Source: Acidimicrobiales bacterium (GTDB lineage: Bacteria; Actinomycetota; Acidimicrobiia; Acidimicrobiales; Palsa-688). Taken from it: DNA of 64,000 nucleotides. The translations under genes and the position numbers were made by a program. Of the stretch, positions 25,290 through 31,216 are shown in pieces. The DNA is taken from positions 1-64,000 of the forward strand of contig DATLUM010000094.1 in NCBI GenBank assembly GCA_035533095.1, in the 5' to 3' direction. Position 1 is the first letter of the stretch. Every line of letters starts with the position of its first letter. The notes beneath the pieces were generated by a model that had not been told where the DNA came from, made no database searches, and saw only the letters and a list, made by a program, of their open reading frames with translations.

Positions 25290-26109
25290 CCTCACCGCCC
25301 TGCGGGCGGCCGGCCGCCAGCATCCGGTCGTGGTCACCGTAGATCGCTCCAGATGCGACGGCCCTCGTTGCTGCCGCTCGTGCCCGCTTGCGGATCGCAG
25401 CTTCGTACGAGCGGGCGTAGAGCTTCCCGTACTCGTCGGGGCCGACACCGCCCACGGTGAGGCCCTGCCAGTGTTTGCTCTTCTTGGCGTCGTTGCTCAC
25501 CGGCCTCCCTCTTGCCCGCTTACGCATAGCGTCGAGAAGCGTGAGGCGTTGGTTCAGCTGGTGCCAGACGTCCTGTTCGACCTCGAGCAGCTCGATGGTT
25601 GGTTTGAACCCGGCCCGGTAGCCGAACGTCCCGAAATATCGACCGACGGTGCCGAAGCCATCCGGTGGGACCTTCTGGCCTGCCTTGGCAGCTTCGCCGG
25701 CCATGTAGGCGGCGATCGCAGAAGGTCGCATGCCAGTGGCCACGCCGTCGTCTTTGGCGTAGAAGACGGTGCGCACGTTGACACCCCGCCGGATTCGAAC
25801 CGGGGCGACGATCCATACGACCGCGAGCTTGATCACTACGAGGTGGTTGGAGCCGCTCGTGGTGATCGAATCGCCAGGTAAGACGTTGACTCCCGCTCCG
25901 AGGTGGGCTTGCCATCGGAGGAGCGATTCGGCTTTGGCGTCGAAGAGCGACGCCGGGCCGATGGTAAGCGAGCGACGATCGTGGCGGTACCCGCTGGGAA
26001 GCTGCCCCGAACGCGTCGCGCCCACCTCGGAATATGAGAAGGCCGCACTTGACGCGCCGGTCAAGAGTCGATCGCATTCTTCGTCCGAAGGTCGACGAAG
26101 GTGGAACAT
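25290..26109 (-). pseudogene. Chimeric frame: DUF1990 N-terminus fused to a Rep-like fragment
   Basis: The open frame from ATG 26109 begins as a DUF1990 protein (FSYSEVGATRSGQLPSGYRH, LLRWQAHLGAGVNVLPGD, VVWIVAPVRI). After about residue 108 (near 25788) it changes abruptly to unrelated sequence. That part (GTVGRYFGTFGYRAGFKPTI, ELLEVEQDVWHQLNQRL) resembles the C-terminal region of plasmid replication initiators, with low certainty. The frame stays open to 25018, but the last ~90 codons lie antisense to the integrase and are unlikely to be real. I read it as a deletion junction between two genes. Confidence 0.5.
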
Positions 26110-26146
26110 GTCGAATTGCTAGCACGGAAACCTGTACGTCAGGTCG

Positions 26147-26152
26147 TAACCT
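26147..26152 (+). promoter_or_regulatory. Candidate -10 (TAACCT), leaderless spacing
   Basis: TAACCT is followed by six bases and then the GTG start at 26159. No ribosome site is present. Confidence 0.4.
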
Positions 26153-26158
26153 GGTCTT

Positions 26159-26551
26159 GTGGGAGTCGTCCGCTCCGAGCTGTTGGTCTTCGACGGCGAC
26201 TGCGGATTCTGTACCTTCTCTGCCGAGTGGGTTGCCCGGAGCTGGCCCCCTGGGCCGCGAGCGGTTGCCTGGCAGCATCTGGGAGCCGATGGCCTAGCGG
26301 CGGTGGGGCTGAGCCCGGCCCAGGCGCAGCAAGCGGCCTGGTGGGTCGATGGCATGGGGCATCTGTTCAGAGGGCATCGAGCCGTCGCCAAGAGCTTGAG
26401 GGCCTGCAGAGGGCCGAAGAAAGCCGTCGGCATCATGATTAGCAATCCGCCCCTTTCGTGGGTCGCCGCTGCCGTCTATCCGCTGATCGTCAGATATCGA
26501 TATCGACTTCCAGGGGGAGCACCTGCTTGTCGAGTCACACCCCCTGACTGA
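26159..26551 (+). CDS. DCC-family thiol-disulfide oxidoreductase (DUF393)
   Basis: This 130-residue protein opens with LLVFDGDCGFCTFSAEWV, the DxDCGFC signature that names the DCC family, in a thioredoxin-like fold with a CxxC-type pair. WQHLGADGLAAVGLSPAQAQQAAWWVDG and a C-terminal hydrophobic stretch follow, as in the family. The redox partner is unknown. The GTG at 26159 is preferred because the motif follows within a dozen residues. It is divergent from the DUF1990 frame, a pairing often seen in actinobacteria, and lies inside the integrated element. Confidence 0.82.
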   Translation: MGVVRSELLVFDGDCGFCTFSAEWVARSWPPGPRAVAWQHLGADGLAAVGLSPAQAQQAAWWVDGMGHLFRGHRAVAKSLRACRGPKKAVGIMISNPPLSWVAAAVYPLIVRYRYRLPGGAPACRVTPPD

Positions 26552-26558
26552 CGAACGG

Positions 26559-27119
26559 TTACCAGCGCTGACTAACGGTCGACCGTCTCGCAGAACTACA
26601 AGGACCCACCTCTGGAGGAGTGACCTCGATGTAGGCGACGACGTCCTCGTTCATCGGGAAGATCTTCATGTACAGCTTGCGGCCAAGACCGAACGCGGCA
26701 GCCAACGTGGTTTCAGCGTGAGCCATCTCGTCAGCCGGCAGAATCCGCGCGCTACCGAGCAGAACTGGACCCGTCGGCTTCCCTCGCACGGTGGACGCTG
26801 AGATCAGCACTGTCGGATCGTTCCGGAGGCGCTTGACCTTCCAGCTCTTCGCGCCTGTTTGCACGTACGCCCGGCCCTCCGAGTCCAAGGCCATCCACAC
26901 TGGTGATGGGACTGGGTCGCCGTTACCTCTGAAGGTGACGAGAAGGCCGTACTTGTGTCGTCGCAGCTGGTCGAAGGACCCGGTTGCGGCATCATCTCGG
27001 CGCACGTTGAATGCGGCCGGATGTCGCATCCGGTTGTAGATCCGGTCCATCGCGTATGCCATCCGCTCGCCGGATCCCATCCCGGGCGACCTCGGTTTCG
27101 GGGTAGCGGAGTCTGGCAT
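26559..27119 (-). CDS. PPOX-class F420-dependent oxidoreductase
   Basis: This 186-residue split-barrel flavin/deazaflavin protein shows LRRHKYGLLVTFRGNGDPVPSPVWMALDSEGRAYVQTGAKSWKVKRLRNDP in parts, typical of the F420-binding pyridoxamine-phosphate-oxidase-like family (PPOX class, TIGR03666-like). It would reduce a small organic substrate using F420H2; the substrate is unknown. Family-specific residues for the F420 tail (K-x-K-R-L-R-N) are present. The start ATG 27119 includes a short disordered N-terminus. It ends 8 bp from the convergent DCC gene and lies in the integrated element. Confidence 0.8.
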   Translation of the reverse strand: MPDSATPKPRSPGMGSGERMAYAMDRIYNRMRHPAAFNVRRDDAATGSFDQLRRHKYGLLVTFRGNGDPVPSPVWMALDSEGRAYVQTGAKSWKVKRLRNDPTVLISASTVRGKPTGPVLLGSARILPADEMAHAETTLAAAFGLGRKLYMKIFPMNEDVVAYIEVTPPEVGPCSSARRSTVSQRW

Positions 27120-27156
27120 CAGTGACGGCCTTCGGGTCGATCAGGTCGGTCGGAGA

Positions 27157-27918
27157 TCACAGTGCAGCCCGATCCGCTCCGACTGGAACCGATGGACAAG
27201 TCGTGGTCAGCGGTTGCTGGGTGGTCCAGTCCACTTGGAGGTTCTCCATCAGTAGAGCTGAGTCGAGTGTGCACGAGCCGGCTGGAAAGAGCTGTCGGTC
27301 ATCGAAGACGCTTGAGCACATCTCTGCGACTTGGACGGGTCGGGCAGCCCAGCTGTCACTCGACAGAGCGACGGCATCGAGATGATCGGAGCGTGTCGAT
27401 GGTGAGTAACCGAGACTGCCCAAGCAGAAGAACGTTGTCGCGTCCTGTACCCAGTCGAACAGTCGCCCCCCGAGTTCTTCACTCGAATTGGCTCTGACGT
27501 GGAGTTGAGTCTGTCCATCGCGGCTGTCGACTGAGATGTCGAGGCCGGAGTGTTCCTCAGCGACCGAGAACTGCGCGAGATGATACCGGCCTGGGAAGAG
27601 CCGGCCTCCTGCGATAGATGTGAGTAGAGAGTCCGTGTCCCGTCGTGGGACGTACACGCCTGTCCTGGTCTCATCGTGGTCGTCCCATTCAACTGCGTAG
27701 CGGTGGGCCACGTTTTCGCTCCGGATGCCAAGGATCCTGGGCAGGTAGGCAGGGCGGGTGTTGGCCAATCGGATGAAGCAGACACCCCCGACCGCCCAGC
27801 CGCGTACCAGTTGAGGGCGCAAGGGCGACGGCAGCTGCTTGGACACCAGTTCAGGATCGATGCGGTAGTTGACCAACAGACGTCGTTCGATCGTGCAGTT
27901 GATCGTCTGGCTAGTCAT
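27157..27918 (-). CDS. DUF2071 / acetoacetate-decarboxylase-like fold protein
   Basis: This 253-residue protein begins MTSQTINCTIERRLLVNYRID. It has LPSPLRPQLVRGWAVGGVCFIRL, FPGRYHLAQFSVAEEHSGLD, and ends in a conserved VDWTTQQPLTT. The pattern fits the DUF2071/YqjF group with an acetoacetate-decarboxylase-like beta fold; the function is unknown. The ATG at 27918 is chosen because GAGGAGG lies seven bases upstream and it overlaps the stop of the ArsR gene (ATGA). The regulator-enzyme pair is probably one autoregulated operon. Confidence 0.7.
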   Translation of the reverse strand: MTSQTINCTIERRLLVNYRIDPELVSKQLPSPLRPQLVRGWAVGGVCFIRLANTRPAYLPRILGIRSENVAHRYAVEWDDHDETRTGVYVPRRDTDSLLTSIAGGRLFPGRYHLAQFSVAEEHSGLDISVDSRDGQTQLHVRANSSEELGGRLFDWVQDATTFFCLGSLGYSPSTRSDHLDAVALSSDSWAARPVQVAEMCSSVFDDRQLFPAGSCTLDSALLMENLQVDWTTQQPLTTTCPSVPVGADRAAL

Positions 27919-28256
27919 GCTCGAACCTCCTCGTTCTCGGCTGATTCGGATGTGGCTCGACGCTTGCGTCTGTGACGAAGCACCACCTGTTCTGGGCAGA
28001 CTGTGGAGAGGAACTGGCCCACGCAAACGGCAAGGCGCTCCTCGACCAGGGAGTAGAAGATTCGGTTGGCTTCTCTCCGTTCGTTGACCAGCCCGGCCGA
28101 CTTCAGGACCGTGAGGTGACGGGAGATTGACGGGGCGCTGATGGTGAAGCGGCTCGCAATGTCGCCGGCGCTCAACTCCCCGTCTCGGAGGTCCTGGAGG
28201 ATCTGGCGTCGGGTTGGGTCGGCAAGTGCTCGAAAGACGCCGGTGTCATCAGCCAT
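27915..28256 (-). CDS. ArsR/SmtB-type winged-helix repressor (SdpR-like)
   Basis: This 113-residue regulator has FRALADPTRRQILQDLRDGELSAGDIASRF and the recognition helix SAPSISRHLTVLKSAGLV, then the beta-wing RREANRIFYSLVEERL. It lacks the classical metal-site Cys motif (CVC) of SmtB, so it more likely acts as an SdpR-like autorepressor. The ATG at 28256 has TAAATT six bases upstream, a leaderless layout, overlapped by an inverted repeat that is a probable operator. It controls itself and the DUF2071 gene. Confidence 0.85.
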   Translation of the reverse strand: MADDTGVFRALADPTRRQILQDLRDGELSAGDIASRFTISAPSISRHLTVLKSAGLVNERREANRIFYSLVEERLAVCVGQFLSTVCPEQVVLRHRRKRRATSESAENEEVRA

Positions 28257-28262
28257 AAACGC

Positions 28263-28281
28263 AATTTAGCTAATGTGCTAA
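28263..28281 (-). promoter_or_regulatory. Promoter -10 with overlapping operator of the ArsR-DUF2071 operon
   Basis: On the minus strand TAAATT (28263-28268) is six bases before the ATG at 28256. TTAGC (28266-28270) and GCTAA (28277-28281) form a perfect inverted repeat with a 6-nt centre that overlaps this -10. The arrangement fits autorepression by the ArsR protein. Confidence 0.5.
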
Positions 28282-28445
28282 TAAGAAAACCAGACAAGTC
28301 TCTGATTTCTTTGGGCTGATCGGCGGCACGCCCGGTAGTTCCGCCGCCTTCGGCGGCGCTTCGCACGGCCGCCTGGAGGCGGCCGCTTGACTCGGGACGA
28401 GTTTGAACAGCGTCGATGGCTCCGGAGGCCGTCACATGGCGTTCG

Positions 28446-28451
28446 TAGCCT
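28446..28451 (+). promoter_or_regulatory. Candidate -10 (TAGCCT) of hicAB, leaderless spacing
   Basis: TAGCCT is followed by six bases and then the GTG start of hicA. There is no ribosome site in between. Two GC hairpins with no T-tract (around 28338-28385) lie upstream. Confidence 0.4.
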
Positions 28452-28457
28452 CAGTTC

Positions 28458-28661
28458 GTGAAGGTACGAGAGGTGATCCAGATCCTGGAACGGGGCGGTT
28501 GGCGACTGGTCCGCCAGACCGGCTCACATCGCCAGTTCCATCACCCCGATCGTTTGGGGACCGTCACGGTCGCAGGGAAGCTCAGTGACGAGGTGCGTCG
28601 GGGTACGCTGAACTCGATCTGGCGGCAAGCCGGTCTGTCGGAAGGGAAGCGCCGTGGCTGA
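28458..28661 (+). CDS. hicA: HicA-type mRNA interferase toxin
   Basis: This 67-residue protein has the double-stranded-RNA-binding-like HicA fold: VREVIQILERGGWRLVRQTGSHRQFHHP with the catalytic His in the GSHRQF motif, then VTVAGKLSDEVRRGTLNSIWRQAGL. HicA cleaves mRNA and is neutralised by HicB. It overlaps hicB by 8 bp, in the usual toxin-first order. It is the last cargo module before the right end of element 1 and may have stabilised the element. Confidence 0.9.
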   Translation: MKVREVIQILERGGWRLVRQTGSHRQFHHPDRLGTVTVAGKLSDEVRRGTLNSIWRQAGLSEGKRRG

Positions 28662-28869
28662 ATATGTCGTGGTCATCGAGCATGAGGACGGCGCCTGGGG
28701 TGCCTACGTGCCGGACCTCCCTGGCTGCGTCGCTGTTGGGAAGAGCCGTGATGAGGTGGAGCGTCTGATCGCCGATGCGATCCCGTTGCACATCGAGTCC
28801 ATGCGGGAGCAGGGCGAACCGGTGCCCGCTCCGACGGCCGTTGCCTCTACCAAGGTCCAGGTCGCATGA
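28654..28869 (+). CDS. hicB: HicB-type antitoxin
   Basis: This 71-residue antitoxin has the partial RNase H-like HicB fold: YVVVIEHEDGAWGAYVPDLPGCVAVGKSRDEVERLIADAIPLHIESMREQG. It starts at GTG 28654 within the hicA end. The short length means there is little or no C-terminal DNA-binding domain, so autoregulation may be weak or use another factor. The stop lies 30 bp before the conserved right-arm sequence of the element. Confidence 0.9.
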   Translation: MAEYVVVIEHEDGAWGAYVPDLPGCVAVGKSRDEVERLIADAIPLHIESMREQGEPVPAPTAVASTKVQVA

Positions 28870-28899
28870 GCGCCGGCCATGGGGTCGAGGACGAAGCTC

Positions 28900-28954
28900 G
28901 TGCAACTACGGTTGTATATCCCCTTTTCAGGGGATCAAGATACAGACCAATTAA
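28900..28954 (+). repeat. att copy 2: element arm, hairpin and rpsJ 3'-end core
   Basis: The arm GTGCAACTACGGTTGTA (28900-28916) is identical to 31049-31065. The hairpin ATCCCC-TTTTCA-GGGGAT (28918-28935) follows; copy 3 keeps the same stem with one fewer base pair. The core GATCAAGATACAGACCAATT reads IKIQTN-stop in the rpsJ frame. A palindrome CGCTACATGTAGCG (28955-28968) comes next, where copy 1 also has an inverted repeat. This is both the right end of element 1 and the left end of element 2. Confidence 0.8.
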
Positions 28955-29220
28955 CGCTACATGTAGCGGGTGACCGCGGTGAGTGGTTGACTCTCTGGGA
29001 GCTGCCCGCCTGGTTCGCCAGCCGCTACACCAACCCGAAGACGTCCTACCAGTACCGGGCGGGGTTGACGGCGCTGTTCGGGCACGTGGGGTTCTTCGCC
29101 TCAAGCGACGATTTCGCCGTTGGCCGCCTTGAGCCGGAAACGACTTGCCCGCCCTATCCTTCGAACTTCTCAGCCATCTGCAACTCCTTCCGATTGCGGA
29201 AGAGAGTGCAACGATTGTAG
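28900..29220 (+). pseudogene. Truncated tyrosine recombinase N-terminus reading through the att core
   Basis: The frame from GTG 28900 (also open from ATG 28879) reads VQLRLYIPFSGDQDTDQLTL across the att core and then WFASRYTNPKTSYQYRAGLT, matching the element 1 recombinase. After GHVGF (about 29095) the similarity ends, and the stop at 29218-29220 closes a short frame without catalytic residues. An SD-like GAGG precedes GTG 28900 and is conserved before copy 3. The remnant cannot be catalytic. Confidence 0.7.
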
Positions 29221-29238
29221 ATCAGCCGGCGGACAGGC

Positions 29239-29943
29239 TCAGAAGAGGGGCGACCAGCTGCTCGTCCGGAGCAGCTTGCTCTCCCACTGGTCCCGAAGAG
29301 CTAGGGCCTCGTGCATATACGTACCCGGGGCCCGCTGTTCCGGCCGGGCCTCCCTGCTCAACAATTTCGTGAGCGCCGCCGGTCTGAGAATCTTCTGCCA
29401 CAGCATCGCCTCGCGGCGCTGATGGGTGCCATGCGCCGGCTGGAAGCACGCCTGAATGTCGAGCAGCTGCTGCCCGGGGGACGTCTTTTCCATCGGCGCG
29501 TAGTAGATGTCGTACCAGCCCTGGATGTAGACGTCCAGCGGTGCATAGGGCCATCCCGTGTCCTCCATGAAGAGACTCGGTTCGTGCAGCCTCCCGTCCA
29601 CTGGCACGGACCCCAAGTCGACTTCTTGCAGCGGCGACCAGTGGACGGGGACGAGCACCTTCCCGACCACGTCGTGGCGGAGGTTGTCGACCTCCAGCAT
29701 CCACGACTTGAGGTCGCCCTTCTGCACGCGCTGGATCAGGTCCTCCCAGGCCCGGCCATCTTCGACCGCGGTGATCGTCACCACGTTGTAGGACACGCCG
29801 CTTCCGAGGGCATGATTCGTGTACCACAGCAACCGGGCGTAATCGCTCTTGGCCATCGTCGGCATCCAGTAATCACGGTAGGCGGCTTCGAATTCGCCCT
29901 CTTTGGCGCCTTGCACCCTGTGAACCTCGTGCAAAAAGAGCAT
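29239..29943 (-). CDS. Conserved protein of unknown function, paralog A (NIPSNAP/Dabb-like?)
   Basis: This 234-residue protein begins MLFLHEVHRVQGAKEGEFEA and has YWMPTMAKSDYARLLWYTNH, VSYNVVTITAVEDGRAWEDL, HDVVGKVLVPVHWSPLQEVD and the C-terminal LRDQWESKLLRTSSWSPLF. It is about two-thirds identical by eye to the adjacent paralog. Two repeated alpha-beta halves (HEVHRV/ACFQPAHGTHQR...MLWQKI) suggest a NIPSNAP-like or dimeric alpha-beta-barrel protein, but this is a guess. The ATG at 29943 follows GAGAGGAG. It is cargo of element 2, co-oriented with its paralog. Confidence 0.65.
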   Translation of the reverse strand: MLFLHEVHRVQGAKEGEFEAAYRDYWMPTMAKSDYARLLWYTNHALGSGVSYNVVTITAVEDGRAWEDLIQRVQKGDLKSWMLEVDNLRHDVVGKVLVPVHWSPLQEVDLGSVPVDGRLHEPSLFMEDTGWPYAPLDVYIQGWYDIYYAPMEKTSPGQQLLDIQACFQPAHGTHQRREAMLWQKILRPAALTKLLSREARPEQRAPGTYMHEALALRDQWESKLLRTSSWSPLF

Positions 29944-29960
29944 CGTCAATCTCCTCTCGA

Positions 29961-30665
29961 TCAGTACAGCGGCGACCAGGACGAAGTCCGCAGGATCCTG
30001 CTCTCCCACTGATCGCGCACCGCCAGGGCGTCGTGCATCCACGTCCCGGGTTCCCGGCTCTTCGGTGAAGCTTCCCGGGCGAGGAGACGCTCCAGGCGAT
30101 CGAGGTCGTGGATCTTCTGCATCAGCACGACCTCGCCGCGAACGTGGGTTCCGAACGCCGGCTGCAGGGCGATCTCGATGGAGAGAAACGGTACGGACCG
30201 CGCGAAGCCGAGGTTCTTGGAGTAGATCGAACCCGACATCTCGATGTACTCCTGCAGCTTGCCCGCGTACGGCCACATGGTGTCTTCCATGTACAGAGTC
30301 AGGTCGTGGCGGCGCCCGTCACTGGGGATGGCATCGAGATCGAATTCCTGCACGGGCGACCACTCCAGCGGGACCAGGACCTTGCCGACCACGTCGTGGC
30401 GGAACGTGTCGACCTCTCGCATCCACGACTGGAGATCGCCCTTCTGCACCCGGCGGGCGAGGTCCTCCCAGGCCTGACCATCCTTGATGGCGGTCACCGT
30501 TACGACGTTGTAGGACACGCCACTTCCGAGGGCATGGTTGGTGTACCACAGCAACCGGGCGTAGTCGCTCTTGGCCATCGTTGGCATCCAGTAATCCCGG
30601 TACGCCGCTTCAAACTCCTCCTCCTTGCGTCCCACGACCTTGTGCACCTCGTGAAGGAAAAGCAT
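29961..30665 (-). CDS. Conserved protein of unknown function, paralog B (NIPSNAP/Dabb-like?)
   Basis: This 234-residue paralog lies 17 bp upstream of paralog A in the same operon. It begins MLFLHEVHKVVGRKEEEFEA and shares YWMPTMAKSDYARLLWYTNH and the WMHDALAVRDQWESRILRTSSWSPLY end. The central part (YAGKLQEYIEMSGSIYSKNL) diverges most from paralog A, so the two may bind different ligands or form a heteromer. The ATG at 30665 has GGAGGG five bases upstream. I do not recognise a named family with confidence. Confidence 0.65.
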   Translation of the reverse strand: MLFLHEVHKVVGRKEEEFEAAYRDYWMPTMAKSDYARLLWYTNHALGSGVSYNVVTVTAIKDGQAWEDLARRVQKGDLQSWMREVDTFRHDVVGKVLVPLEWSPVQEFDLDAIPSDGRRHDLTLYMEDTMWPYAGKLQEYIEMSGSIYSKNLGFARSVPFLSIEIALQPAFGTHVRGEVVLMQKIHDLDRLERLLAREASPKSREPGTWMHDALAVRDQWESRILRTSSWSPLY

Positions 30666-31216
30666 CTCGACCCTCCGATCCGGCAACTCCCCCGCAACTT
30701 TCGGTGAGGATAGCGGGCTCACTTAACGGGGGTACTGCCCTCGTCGTGGTGCCCCTGGTCGAGATCGTCGATGAGCCCACCGCTGTCTGCTTCAGATCAT
30801 CTCGAGCTGCCTAGCTCAGATAGGCTGCCCCGGCCTTGGCGAGACTCAGGGACACCGCGGCTCGCGACTGGCCCTGCGGTGGGTCGCCATCCCTTGGTCT
30901 CGAGTGCTCGAATCTCTTGTCGAGATCCCGCAACTTCGCAGCGTTCTGGCGCTCGATCCTTGCGATCTCACGCGTGTCTTGGAGATAGCGACTCTACGTT
31001 CTCGGTCCCCTCTCGTCGCCACGGCGAACGAGGTTGCGGACGAGGTGCGTGCAACTACGGTTGTAAATCCCTTCCAGGGATCAAGATCCAGACCAACTGA
31101 CTCCTTGGGCTGCCGCTGCCGCGCCCTCGTAGATCACAAAGAGCCGTAAGCCTCTGGTAGTTGGGCCGACCGCTCGGACACAGTGCGGTCAGGGCCCTAG
31201 CGAGAGGTTGAACGCC
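30666..31216. other. Mostly gene-free stretch containing the right end of element 2
   Basis: This stretch of about 550 bp has no supported gene. It contains att copy 3 (31049-31100) and then about 115 bp before the WS/DGAT gene. A frame at 30904-31149 reads plausible helical residues but runs through the att site and is not supported. No recombinase remnant is visible here. Confidence 0.5.
31049..31100 (+). repeat. att copy 3: element arm, hairpin and displaced original rpsJ end
   Basis: The 17-nt arm (31049-31065) equals that of copy 2. The hairpin is ATCCC-TTCCA-GGGAT (31067-31081). GATCAAGATCCAGACCAACT then TGA reads IKIQTN-stop in the rpsJ frame with GC-rich host-like codons (ATC, AAC, TGA). 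It is therefore the likeliest original 3' end of rpsJ, pushed 6.5 kb downstream by the insertions. Confidence 0.75.

Larger units (their letters stand above)
24519..28932 (+). mobile_element. Decayed integrative element 1 at the 3' end of rpsJ
   Basis: This is about 4.4 kb between att copies 1 and 2. It begins with a disrupted tyrosine recombinase, then holds a chimeric DUF1990/Rep-like frame, a DCC thiol-oxidoreductase gene, an F420-dependent oxidoreductase, a DUF2071/ArsR pair and HicAB. The right end has a 17-nt arm (28900-28916) and a hairpin that recur before copy 3. A Rep fragment beside the integrase recalls actinomycete integrative elements. The integrase is broken, so the element is probably immobile. 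Boundaries are inferred from the repeats. Confidence 0.7.
28933..31078 (+). mobile_element. Decayed integrative element 2 at the 3' end of rpsJ
   Basis: This is about 2.1 kb between att copies 2 and 3. It begins with the N-terminus of a tyrosine recombinase closely related to that of element 1, truncated soon after the core-binding domain starts. It carries two paralogous 234-residue genes on the opposite strand and ends with the same 17-nt arm and hairpin. It is inferred to be the earlier insertion, later displaced when element 1 entered the restored rpsJ end. Confidence 0.62.

Noticed and set aside
29131-29340. Alternative frame reading LPALSFELLSHLQLL after the truncated recombinase
   Set aside because: No match to the recombinase family and no start; treated as element debris.
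30904-31149. 81-residue frame with helical-looking sequence
   Set aside because: It runs through the att arm and core, has no ribosome site and matches no family I know.
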